Shown: positions 1 through 7,160 of the stretch, in pieces
How the letters are laid out: every line of letters starts with the position of its first letter
Position numbering within the stretch: position 1 is the first letter of the stretch
Assembly (NCBI GenBank): GCA_045532865.1
Contig: JAZSGT010000052.1
Location: forward strand, 1 to 14,834
Source of the DNA: RGIG4140 sp045532865
GTDB lineage: Bacteria; Pseudomonadota; Alphaproteobacteria; CAAHEQ01; UBA3637
DNA length: 14,834 nucleotides
Direction of reading: 5' to 3'
The notes under the pieces: generated by a model
Database searches by the model: none
Told to the model about the DNA's origin: nothing
What the model saw: the letters and a program-made list of their open reading frames with translations, nothing else
Program-made: the position numbers and the translations under genes

Positions 1-129
1 GCTTGACAGACGGGCACAATCGACAGACGGAGTGCTTGGTGAATGAGCCGGCTTGACGGACAGGCACAATTGACGGACGGGCACAATTGACGGACGGGCA
101 CAATCGCCGGACGGGGCGCTTGGTGAATG
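1..129. repeat. GC-rich minisatellite (17-bp unit inside a longer unit)
   Basis: A 17-bp unit, TGACGGACGGGCACAAT, occurs at 4-20 (one change), 54-70 (one change), 71-87 and 88-104. The run ends both times in a segment reading roughly cggacggggcgcttggtgaatg (21-44 and 105-129), so there is a higher-order unit: GCTTGAC, then 1-3 short units, then a CTTGGTGAATG end. The array begins at the window edge and probably continues to the left. Its GC content is far above that of the neighbouring genes. The 17-bp period is not a multiple of three and reading frames break, so it is not coding. It lies downstream of the modular-protein operon. Confidence 0.9.
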
Positions 130-145
130 CGTTCGTCTGGAAAAT

Positions 146-169
146 GTGTGTATCTATGAGCAAACACAC
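146..169 (-). terminator. Weak stem-loop downstream of the modular-protein operon
   Basis: GTGTGT at 146-151 can pair with ACACAC at 164-169 around a 12-nt loop. Read on the minus strand, the stem is followed by only four T residues. This is the only candidate terminator I can see for the operon ending at 183, and it is weak. Confidence 0.25.
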
Positions 170-182
170 TTAGAGAATAAAG

Positions 183-2051
183 TTAATCTTTAATCCTGGT
201 AGAATCTGCTTTAACAAAACGTCCACTGGGGCGTTTAATAAACAGCTTTGACGTATATGTTAACGCTAAATCTAAACGATTTTTGCGAAAACCCATCTCA
301 AGCAACTTGTTATAATGCTTTTTCACAAAAGGAGCAATCGCCTCTTCATCAATACAGATGCAGATTTTTCTGTTCATGGCTTGCATAGGACGAAAAACAA
401 AAGCTGATACAGGACTTTTGCCTAAATATGTCTTCACAAATGTTTCTGTTTGATAAATTTCTTTAACAAAAGAATATAAATTTTTAAATTGTGAGTGATA
501 ACTTCTACCTAAAATATCCCAAAACTGGTACAATGAAAAAAAGCCAGGCACTGTGTTTGAAATTTTTTGTTTATTCCCAAAAGAGGCAACAATCATTGGG
601 TTTATTCTCAAAGCAGAAGCATATCTTGACACAAAAACATCCACTGTTTTTTTATCAATCGCATAAATGAGAGGGCCTTTATCATTCAATCTTGTTACAA
701 AAAAGAGTGGTTTTTTAATCATTTTTCCCTCTTTTGTTACATCAAGATACGTGTCATTTAAACAGTGCTGGATAATTTTTTGATAATCTAAATGATTAAG
801 TTTTAAATCTGATTTCAACTTTCGAACAGGAATATAATCTTCACGCCATGGGTGAATGATTTGTTCCCCTAAAATGGCATCAATTCGATAAGGAACAGCC
901 CCTCTTTTTTCAAAAAAGGCGCGATTTTTTCTTAAAAAAGAATGCATCGCTTTTTTGTTGACAAATAGGGGGCAAATGCGATTTAAAACCTTCGCTTCAA
1001 CAAAAACAGGTTCTTGCCTATTCGTTTGTTCATTCAAATATGTTTCTTTTAAAAAGGTCGTTTTAACCTCTTTATTCAACTTTGCTGTTGGGCTCATTGC
1101 CAATGATTGAAAAAAAGACCTAATTGAAATCATATCATCTGTTTTTGGATAAACCAACCTTTCCTTAGACACAATTTGAACAGCTTCTTTTGATGCGCCC
1201 ATATCAAGCAAAGGCTTTGAAAACAAAGAAACAAAAGAGGGAACATCCTCTTTTTCCATCAAATAAAAAGAGCGATAAAACTTTACAATTGGCTCAAAGG
1301 CAAGTTGATTTTCTTTTTGCTTGAGCAAAAAAGTATCTTGCACAGAGGGTGATGAGATAAATTTTGAAAACATTTCTTTTTCAGTTATTTTTAAAAGTAA
1401 AGCCAACTGCCCCACTGAAATTTTGTTTTGAGGCATTTTATCAATTTGTTGAACCAATTTTGATTTTAAATTTTCAAACCCCATTTGTTCCAAGGCTTTT
1501 TGATGCTGCATCACAAAAAGAGGCATTCCTTTTTTTGAAATGGTTAATCCTTCATTTTCTTTTTTAAAAATAAAGCGATAAACTTTCATTCCGTTGGGCA
1601 ACACATCTTCATATTTCATATTCATCGCATGTGTGAGAATATAGGCTCTTAAAGTTTTATCAAGCTTTTTGGTTCCGGCTTTATAATGTCTGATAAAATA
1701 CCTGATATCGCACACATCATTTGTGGCTTCAATTTCTTTTATTTTTTGTTTCAAATGATTTGAATATTTTTTTAAAAACAAATCCTTATATTCTTTAATT
1801 AAATAAAAACTATAAGAACCATCCCCTTTTTTGTAATAAGAGAAAAAAGGCTTTTTTTGAACAGATCCATCTGGCATTATTTCTTCATGCAACTGAGGGA
1901 CCAAATTTGAAGCAATATAATCAGCCAACAAATGAACTGACCTGGCATTCACACAAAACTTATGTGCTAACGCCCACAAACCGATATCTGACTTGTCCCC
2001 ACGATAATGACGGGGTAAATTGTTTTGAATAAATGAATCATTATATTGCAT
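183..2051 (-). CDS. Six-module repeat protein A (unknown family)
   Basis: A 622-residue protein that I do not recognise. No signal peptide or membrane segment is evident; it is basic and helix-rich, so probably cytoplasmic. It is made of about six divergent ~95-residue modules, at roughly 24-105, 115-200, 211-300, 308-400, 407-495 and 505-600. A typical module runs: amphipathic helix (for example VRKLKSDLKL), second helix, an Asp/Glu-Thr-Tyr/Phe motif (QDTF 238, KETY 335, NDTY 432, TETF 535), a short Gly-containing turn leading to a P-V/L-F strand (348, 448), an aromatic-Ile-Asp-Lys-Lys-Ala stretch (465, 567), a helix with FxxxY, then Gly and Arg-Leu/Ile. The first half resembles a winged-helix fold, which is inference only. 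The start is supported by AAAAGG in front of the ATG, overlapping the end of the upstream paralogue only 5 bp away, so the two are probably translationally coupled. Confidence 0.88.
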   Translation of the reverse strand: MQYNDSFIQNNLPRHYRGDKSDIGLWALAHKFCVNARSVHLLADYIASNLVPQLHEEIMPDGSVQKKPFFSYYKKGDGSYSFYLIKEYKDLFLKKYSNHLKQKIKEIEATNDVCDIRYFIRHYKAGTKKLDKTLRAYILTHAMNMKYEDVLPNGMKVYRFIFKKENEGLTISKKGMPLFVMQHQKALEQMGFENLKSKLVQQIDKMPQNKISVGQLALLLKITEKEMFSKFISSPSVQDTFLLKQKENQLAFEPIVKFYRSFYLMEKEDVPSFVSLFSKPLLDMGASKEAVQIVSKERLVYPKTDDMISIRSFFQSLAMSPTAKLNKEVKTTFLKETYLNEQTNRQEPVFVEAKVLNRICPLFVNKKAMHSFLRKNRAFFEKRGAVPYRIDAILGEQIIHPWREDYIPVRKLKSDLKLNHLDYQKIIQHCLNDTYLDVTKEGKMIKKPLFFVTRLNDKGPLIYAIDKKTVDVFVSRYASALRINPMIVASFGNKQKISNTVPGFFSLYQFWDILGRSYHSQFKNLYSFVKEIYQTETFVKTYLGKSPVSAFVFRPMQAMNRKICICIDEEAIAPFVKKHYNKLLEMGFRKNRLDLALTYTSKLFIKRPSGRFVKADSTRIKD

Positions 2052-2056
2052 GGGTA

Positions 2057-3910
2057 TTACCTTTTTCTTTGTCTGTCAGAATTAATCTTGTAAACTTTGA
2101 TTTTTTCTTGAAGCGTGTTAATCGCAGCCTTATCAATTGCATAAACAATATGCCCTTTTTTTGAACGAACACGTGAAAACATTTTCTTTTCAACCGTAGT
2201 CCCCTCTTTTGTTGAAGAAAGATACGTTTCGGCCAACAAATTTTTGCTCACGTAATATTTAAAACGATTAGGAAGCGACAAAAACAACGCCAACGCTTCA
2301 ACCGTCATTTGATCTTCATTTGCTAAAGGAATGGGTTGAACACCAGAAGCATCATTTAAACGCAAAGGATTGACCTTATTTTTCAAAAAATAATCCCCTC
2401 GAGCTTTTAAAAATGATTGCATAGCTTGTTTATTTTGAATCACATATGAAACTGAATGCTGAGAATTTGCTTTGATAAAAACATTTTGATGTGTTTTTTT
2501 GCCATTTTCATCCACAAATTCAAATGTATCATGCACAAACTGATTTAAAATTTCCTCTTTCATCCGTTTGAACTGTTTTGGGTGAATGCCAAGCATATAA
2601 AACAAATCTCTTATCAACACCATTGATTTGTTGCGTTTAGGCAACTCTCGTTTGCCAGCAAAACTATCCAACCGGTCTTTATCAACCCCTAATTTTAACA
2701 ATGGGGTATAAAACTTTTTGAAAAAAAGCTCTTTATCTTGCACGTTAATATAATATTCTTCTTTATTCTTACGATAATATGCTTTTAAAAAAGGCTCTTT
2801 TTTTGTTGAAGCAGTATTTTGCTGTTTAAGATACGCTTTTGCGACCAACTCTTCAATTTCAGGGGCAAATTTAATTAATTTACTTTCTTTAATCAATTTT
2901 GAAATAACAAGCGCATCTGAGGGCAATTCACTTAAACGAAGGGATTGATTCAAAATATGTTGCATATTAAAAAAACCCAAAGCTTCCAACTCATTTTGAT
3001 ACTGTTTTGTAAAAGAAAAAACAGCATTTTTACGCATTGATATAATGTTGTGTTTCATTTCAAAAACAGGCTTTTGAACAGCATTTCCCTTTTCATCCAT
3101 ATCAACAAAAGTGGCATCAAGAGCATGCGCTTTAATAAAATCAACCAGCTTTTTATCTGCAACATACTTGCCTGAAACTTTAAGCAGATAATGCCTGATT
3201 GAAATAAACTCATTCCCCTCTTCAATTTCAGCTTCTTTTTTTGCCAAAAGAGGGGCAAATTGCTTTTTAAAATAATCAAGTGCGTCCAAATTGAAAAAAA
3301 AGTTTGTAGCCCTTCTTTTGCCACGCCAATAAAGAAACATCGGTTCATTTTGCACTTGGCCATCTGGCATTTTTTTGGGATAATAGGTATCAAAAAAAGT
3401 GTTTGAGATATAATCAGCCAATTGTTTCACATTTTTTGAATTTTTGGTAAACTTCTTGGCAAAATCCCACATCGTCATTACATTTTTAGGTTCTGTTTTT
3501 TGAAATGGGATATTATGCAAAATGGCTTTGATTCTGGTTTTACTGACCCCTAAGTCAATTAATTTTTCTTGATAAGCATCAATAAAAGCCAACACCCCCT
3601 CTTTTGCCACCAAAAAACCGATATCACCCCCGTCATAAAAAGGCAAAAAGCAAGAACGGTTTTGTTTGGTCAACACATTTGGCGTTAAAAAGCCATTGGC
3701 GTTTAAAGTGCCCCTCACCCGTTCAAATTGATAAACATCTTCAAAACCGGTATAAGTGGCTTTGTAAAAATCATCTAAAATAGCTTGATAAAGCTTTTTT
3801 TTAAACAAAGCTTGCTGAAACCCTAACAATGAAGAAAATTCATCAATTGAATAATATTCTTTTTGCCAAAAAAGAGGCTTAAAATAAACAGGAGTTTTGT
3901 TTAAATTCAT
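2057..3910 (-). CDS. Six-module repeat protein B (paralogue of A)
   Basis: A 617-residue protein, first gene of a two-gene operon. It shares the ~95-residue module of its downstream neighbour. Modules lie at about 20-131 (with an insertion near 55-85), 147-228, 238-320, 333-424, 433-524 and 535-610. Modules 2-6 match modules 1-5 of protein A in order: LADYIS...MPDG (164, 181) against LADYIA...MPDG (42, 59); IRHYLL (238) against IRYFIR (116); IRDLFYMLGI (433) against IRSFFQSLAM (310). Module hallmarks visible here include HDTF 460, AETY 560, IDKAAI 592 and GVDKDRL 408. No signal peptide or membrane segment is seen. The ATG has TTTAGG upstream, and a consensus promoter lies about 50 bp further up. 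Function is unknown. The repeated helix-hairpin-helix pattern suggests nucleic-acid or protein binding, but no catalytic motif is visible. Confidence 0.88.
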   Translation of the reverse strand: MNLNKTPVYFKPLFWQKEYYSIDEFSSLLGFQQALFKKKLYQAILDDFYKATYTGFEDVYQFERVRGTLNANGFLTPNVLTKQNRSCFLPFYDGGDIGFLVAKEGVLAFIDAYQEKLIDLGVSKTRIKAILHNIPFQKTEPKNVMTMWDFAKKFTKNSKNVKQLADYISNTFFDTYYPKKMPDGQVQNEPMFLYWRGKRRATNFFFNLDALDYFKKQFAPLLAKKEAEIEEGNEFISIRHYLLKVSGKYVADKKLVDFIKAHALDATFVDMDEKGNAVQKPVFEMKHNIISMRKNAVFSFTKQYQNELEALGFFNMQHILNQSLRLSELPSDALVISKLIKESKLIKFAPEIEELVAKAYLKQQNTASTKKEPFLKAYYRKNKEEYYINVQDKELFFKKFYTPLLKLGVDKDRLDSFAGKRELPKRNKSMVLIRDLFYMLGIHPKQFKRMKEEILNQFVHDTFEFVDENGKKTHQNVFIKANSQHSVSYVIQNKQAMQSFLKARGDYFLKNKVNPLRLNDASGVQPIPLANEDQMTVEALALFLSLPNRFKYYVSKNLLAETYLSSTKEGTTVEKKMFSRVRSKKGHIVYAIDKAAINTLQEKIKVYKINSDRQRKR

Positions 3911-3958
3911 AATCCATTACCTAAAAAACAAAAAATAAAAATCAAAAGTGTGGCAGAA

Positions 3959-3987
3959 ATTATACCAAATCCACATGCTTTTGTCAA
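3959..3987 (-). promoter_or_regulatory. Perfect consensus promoter for the modular-protein operon
   Basis: On the minus strand, TTGACA (3987-3982), exactly 17 bp (3981-3965), then TATAAT (3964-3959). Both hexamers match the sigma-70 consensus with optimal spacing. Predicted transcription would start near 3952, giving a leader of about 40 nt before the ATG at 3910. Confidence 0.85.
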
Positions 3988-4009
3988 TTATTTTTTATAT
4001 AAAAAATAA
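3988..4009. promoter_or_regulatory. 22-bp perfect A/T palindrome between divergent promoters
   Basis: TTATTTTTTAT (3988-3998) is followed directly by its exact reverse complement (3999-4009). It abuts the minus-strand -35 box and lies 8 bp from the plus-strand -35 box. It could be an operator for a dimeric regulator of both promoters, or paired A-tract UP elements; the sequence does not decide between them. Confidence 0.55.
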
Positions 4010-4017
4010 AAGAGTTA

Positions 4018-4046
4018 TTGACAAGTTTGAAAAAAATATTTATAAT
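4018..4046 (+). promoter_or_regulatory. Perfect consensus promoter for the M20-like gene
   Basis: TTGACA (4018-4023), 17 bp, TATAAT (4041-4046). This is an exact consensus match, divergent from an equally perfect promoter on the other strand. The predicted start near 4053 gives a leader of about 45 nt. Confidence 0.85.
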
Positions 4047-4097
4047 AGGCTCTAATTTTATTAGAACAGACAAAGAACAAACTATGCCGGAGGCTTT

Positions 4098-5216
4098 ATG
4101 GGGAATATTGAAAAAATTTTATCTGATTTAATCTCGTTTAAAACAGATAAAACCTGTTTAAAAAACACTGAAATTGTTGATTATATTTGTTCAATTTTAG
4201 ATGAGCATAATTTAAGTTATGTTCGTTTAATGAACAAGCAAACCGGTCTTGAAAGCATTGTTGCAGGAATTAACATCTCATTGCAAGATAGCACCCCAAC
4301 ACTTATGTTATCCGGCCACATGGACACCATTGTAACAAATGAAGATCAATGGAAAATCACAAAACCAAACACTCCCCTCATTCAGGATAGTAAGATTTAC
4401 GGCCTTGGAGCTGCTGATATGAAATCTGCCTTGGCAGTTTATTTGGGCAGCATTGAAGACTTAAAAAAAACTGGGCTTGGTATTTTGCTTTCTTTTACCA
4501 ATGATAAAGAAAGAGAGATGGCAAGCATCAAAGATGTGCTTGGTTTTTTAAAAAGAAAAAATATCAAACCTAAATATGCTTTTTTAGGTGAACCAACTGA
4601 TTTGCACATTGCAACTCAAAGTATGGGATATATGGGTTTTCACACAATGATTAAAGGGCCATCTGGCCAATCAACCAGCAAACAAAAAGCAACACCTATT
4701 TATGTGGGTGGGCAGATTATTTTATTTATTGAACGGCTAAATATTGCATTTAAAAAATTAGCCACATTTTTTCATGTCGGCGTTGCCAAAGGGGGGGAAC
4801 GCAAAAATTCTTTACCAACCAGTTTTGAACTTGAGTGGGAGATGCGCTTTGTGCATAAAGGTCCAGCAGGTGTTGCCATTCGCCATGTGATTAATTTGCA
4901 TCAAGAGATTTTTTCAGAAAATGAAATGGACATTTCTGTTAAAATGATTGAAAGAATCCCCTCTTTTACTGAAGGCAGACATACCGAAATTGTTAAAACC
5001 TTAGGTAAAATTTTAAACGATAAATCCATTTATCGCCTCACCTATGCAACCGAAGCTGGCTATATGCAAGGTTATGGCATTAAAACCGTGATTTTTGGCC
5101 CTGGTAAAGAAGAACTTGCCCTTAATGCTGATGAATATGTTGAAATTAAAAATCTTTATAGATATCAAGATGTTATATTGGAATTTTTGAAAAAACAAAA
5201 ATTAAAACAAAATTAA
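4098..5216 (+). CDS. M20-family peptidase/deacylase homologue (ArgE/DapE-like), probably inactive
   Basis: A 372-residue protein of normal length for the M20 zinc amidohydrolases (acetylornithine deacetylase, succinyl-diaminopimelate desuccinylase). Recognisable family motifs: SGHMDT (His74, Asp76), GLGAADMKSALA (bridging Asp107), FTNDKE at 133-138 in place of the usual TxDEE, LGEPT (Glu165) and FGPG (333-336). Three usually conserved residues differ. The general-base Glu is Lys137; the dimerisation-domain His of the GHS motif is Gln191; the last metal-ligand His, normally before xxEY, is Asn343. Family knowledge says these are needed for catalysis, so this is likely a pseudoenzyme or has changed chemistry. 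The start has GGAGG at 4089-4093. An earlier ATG at 4084 is out of frame. The promoter is an exact consensus one. Confidence 0.9.
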   Translation: MGNIEKILSDLISFKTDKTCLKNTEIVDYICSILDEHNLSYVRLMNKQTGLESIVAGINISLQDSTPTLMLSGHMDTIVTNEDQWKITKPNTPLIQDSKIYGLGAADMKSALAVYLGSIEDLKKTGLGILLSFTNDKEREMASIKDVLGFLKRKNIKPKYAFLGEPTDLHIATQSMGYMGFHTMIKGPSGQSTSKQKATPIYVGGQIILFIERLNIAFKKLATFFHVGVAKGGERKNSLPTSFELEWEMRFVHKGPAGVAIRHVINLHQEIFSENEMDISVKMIERIPSFTEGRHTEIVKTLGKILNDKSIYRLTYATEAGYMQGYGIKTVIFGPGKEELALNADEYVEIKNLYRYQDVILEFLKKQKLKQN

Positions 5217-5219
5217 AAA

Positions 5220-5248
5220 TTGACTTTCAACATTCCCTTTTGTATAGT
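5220..5248 (+). promoter_or_regulatory. Promoter for the Cys-rich membrane-anchored gene
   Basis: TTGACT (5220-5225), 17 bp, TATAGT (5243-5248). It begins 4 bp after the M20 stop codon. The predicted start near 5255 excludes the GTG at 5251 as an initiation codon. Confidence 0.7.
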
Positions 5249-5286
5249 AAGTGCAACAAAATTTTGCATCATTCATTGAGGGGAAA

Positions 5287-5841
5287 ATGAAAAAAGAAAT
5301 AAAATTAATGGGTCTTGTGGGGCTTTTTTTTGTTGTTGCTTTTGGCGTTGTTATCCATTTGTTTTTAACAGCAAAAAAGGCAAATGAATTGTTTGATTTT
5401 TTAATCTTTAATGCACAAGATTATGCTAATAGAGAACAATATTTCCCCAAAAAATATTACACCCACCCCATCAGCATTCATTATTTTGAAACAACGAAAA
5501 ACACTTTGAAACAAGAATATGATTTTGCATCCATTACGTTAAAAGATGTTTCTCCTTTGTTATGTTCTCAAATTTTAAGAAGAGATCGCCCCTTTAATGT
5601 GGATGTTTATTTGAACGATAAACCTGTGTTTTTTGGTTCTGACTGGCGTTGTTTTAAAGGGTTAAAGCATAAAATGCGTTTTCAGTTTTCGCTTTACAAC
5701 CTTTCTAAACGATTTCAAATGGAGGAGCCAAAGACATGCCTTGATATTTGGGATTGTGATGTAAAAAATAACGAAACTTGCACTGACGGGTATTGTCAAA
5801 AAACACTTCCCCCTCAATACCAGAGCTTGACAAAAAAATAG
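5287..5841 (+). CDS. Membrane-anchored cysteine-rich protein of unknown function
   Basis: A 184-residue protein I do not recognise. A short basic N-terminus (MKKEIK) is followed by one hydrophobic segment at about 8-28 with no clear cleavage site, so it is probably an inner-membrane protein with its bulk in the periplasm. Six cysteines lie after the membrane segment (93, 122, 151, 157, 165, 170). The last four are packed as C-x5-C-x7-C-x4-C near the C-terminus, which suggests disulfides and an oxidising compartment. I chose the ATG at 5287, not the in-frame GTG at 5251: GAGGGG sits directly upstream of the ATG, and the GTG lies at the predicted transcription start. The lptG-type gene follows on the same strand after 59 bp. 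Confidence 0.82.
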   Translation: MKKEIKLMGLVGLFFVVAFGVVIHLFLTAKKANELFDFLIFNAQDYANREQYFPKKYYTHPISIHYFETTKNTLKQEYDFASITLKDVSPLLCSQILRRDRPFNVDVYLNDKPVFFGSDWRCFKGLKHKMRFQFSLYNLSKRFQMEEPKTCLDIWDCDVKNNETCTDGYCQKTLPPQYQSLTKK

Positions 5842-5855
5842 ATTTCAGTTAAAAA
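5827..5855 (+). promoter_or_regulatory. Possible promoter for lptG
   Basis: TTGACA (5827-5832) overlaps the end of the upstream gene, with TAAAAA 17 bp later (5850-5855). The -35 box is perfect and the -10 box is poor, so lptG may instead be read through from upstream. Confidence 0.4.
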
Positions 5856-5900
5856 TCAATAAGCATTAAAAAATAAAAAAAGATCTTTAGGAACAATCAA

Positions 5901-7001
5901 ATGAATCTTATCTTATTTCGCTATATTTTAAAGCATTTTGCGTTGATTTTCTTTGCCACATTAATCTCGCTTGCAACAATTGTGATGCTTTTTGATATGG
6001 TTGAATTGTTGCGCATTGCTTCAAAACGTGAAAATATTGCCTTTTTAGATGTTTTGGCTTTGGCATTTTTAAAATCTCCTCAAATGATTCATATTATTTT
6101 GCCATTTATTGTGTTGCTTTCGGGGATTATTTTCTTTTTAAAAAAGAGTGCAACGCTTGAATTGACAGTGATGCGTGCCATTGGCTTTTCGGTTTGGAAC
6201 TTTATGGTTCCAGTTTTAACATTTGTGTTGATTATTGGGGTGTTTGATGTAACAATTTTTAGCCCTTTTTCAGCCTTAACAGCCAAAAGATATGAACGAT
6301 TGGAAGAAAGAATTGGTTTAACCAAATCACACCCTTTTTCTTGGACGGAAAAAGGCCTTTGGATTCGTGATGCACAAGAAGGACAAACGCTTGTTTTGAG
6401 AGCCTCAAGGGTTAGACAAAATAAAACAGATGTAATTTTGGATAATTTATCTGTTTTTGAATTAAACCCTAATGGGCATCTTATTCGCCAAATTGAAACA
6501 CCAAGTGGTGTTTTGCATCAAAACAAACTGACTCTACCCAATGCTTTTATTATCGACCCAACAATTGAAGACAGCTATTTCAAACAAGTTGAAACACTTT
6601 CAACAAATGTGTCATTGGAAAGGATTTTGGAGCGATATGATGAACCACGCACCATGAGTTTTTGGCGTTTTCCAAAATTTATTCGCTTTTTAAAAGAATC
6701 CGGTTTTTCATCCAATGAGCATCAAATGTATTTTCATGGATTGATTGCCTATCCTGCCACATTGCTTGCTATGATTTTGATTGCAGCTGTTTTTACCCTG
6801 CCACCAACCATGCGACAAGGCAAAATTATGTTACGCATTGTGATGGCTGTACTTTCAGGATTTGTGCTTTATTCCCTTGGGCAACTTTCAAATGCGACCG
6901 GTTTGGCACAAAACTTGCCTTATTTCTTAGCAGCATGGGGACCTGCGCTGATTACCATTCCTTTATGTGTAACGGCCTTGCTTCACTTAGAAGATGGTTA
7001 G
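5901..7001 (+). CDS. lptG: LPS export ABC transporter permease, LptF/LptG family (probably LptG)
   Basis: A 366-residue inner-membrane permease of the YjgP/YjgQ family. With LptF and the LptB ATPases it extracts lipopolysaccharide from the inner membrane and passes it to LptC and the periplasmic bridge. N-terminal membrane segments lie at about 10-35, 60-80 and 98-122, a periplasmic beta-jellyroll region at about 125-265, and three membrane segments at about 277-355. Family-typical stretches are FDMVELLR (31-38), ATLELTVMRAIGFS (83-96), GLWIRD in the periplasmic domain, and the C-terminal AYPATLLAMI and LPYFLAAWGPAL. FDMVELLR and GLWIR favour LptG over LptF. The ATG has TAGGA 8 bp upstream. 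The usual partner lptF is not next to it in this window. A terminator follows. Confidence 0.88.
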   Translation: MNLILFRYILKHFALIFFATLISLATIVMLFDMVELLRIASKRENIAFLDVLALAFLKSPQMIHIILPFIVLLSGIIFFLKKSATLELTVMRAIGFSVWNFMVPVLTFVLIIGVFDVTIFSPFSALTAKRYERLEERIGLTKSHPFSWTEKGLWIRDAQEGQTLVLRASRVRQNKTDVILDNLSVFELNPNGHLIRQIETPSGVLHQNKLTLPNAFIIDPTIEDSYFKQVETLSTNVSLERILERYDEPRTMSFWRFPKFIRFLKESGFSSNEHQMYFHGLIAYPATLLAMILIAAVFTLPPTMRQGKIMLRIVMAVLSGFVLYSLGQLSNATGLAQNLPYFLAAWGPALITIPLCVTALLHLEDG

Positions 7002-7026
7002 AATATAAGAAGATGGTTAGAATATT
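6989..7026 (+). repeat. 19-bp tandem duplication over the lptG stop codon
   Basis: AGAAGATGGTTAGAATATA at 6989-7007 is repeated at 7008-7026 with one change. The first copy contains the last codons and the TAG stop of lptG; the second lies just beyond. This looks like a recent slippage duplication with no effect on the protein. Confidence 0.9.
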
Positions 7027-7039
7027 AAAAAAAGACCCG

Positions 7040-7073
7040 TCCCTCTGAACATTTTGAAGAGGGATTTTTTTTT
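7040..7073 (+). terminator. Intrinsic terminator after lptG
   Basis: TCCCTCT (7040-7046) pairs with AGAGGGA (7058-7064) around an 11-nt loop and is followed by nine T residues (7065-7073). Confidence 0.85.
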
Positions 7074-7102
7074 ACCATAAAAAAAGCTAAAAAGGTGATA
7101 TG

Positions 7103-7131
7103 TTGTCTTTTTGATTTAAATGTGGTAAAAT
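7103..7131 (+). promoter_or_regulatory. Promoter for the 327-residue unknown gene
   Basis: TTGTCT (7103-7108), 17 bp, TAAAAT (7126-7131). It sits between the lptG terminator and the next start codon. Confidence 0.6.
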
Positions 7132-7160
7132 AAAAGTATCTTTTTTTTAGTGAGGGTAAA

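Noticed and set aside
1..129. CRISPR array
   Set aside because: The 17-bp units are directly adjacent or separated by non-unique sequence; there are no unique spacers of uniform length and no cas genes.
5251..5286. GTG start giving a 196-residue form of the Cys-rich protein
   Set aside because: The GTG lies at the predicted transcription start and lacks a ribosome-binding site; the ATG at 5287 has GAGGGG.
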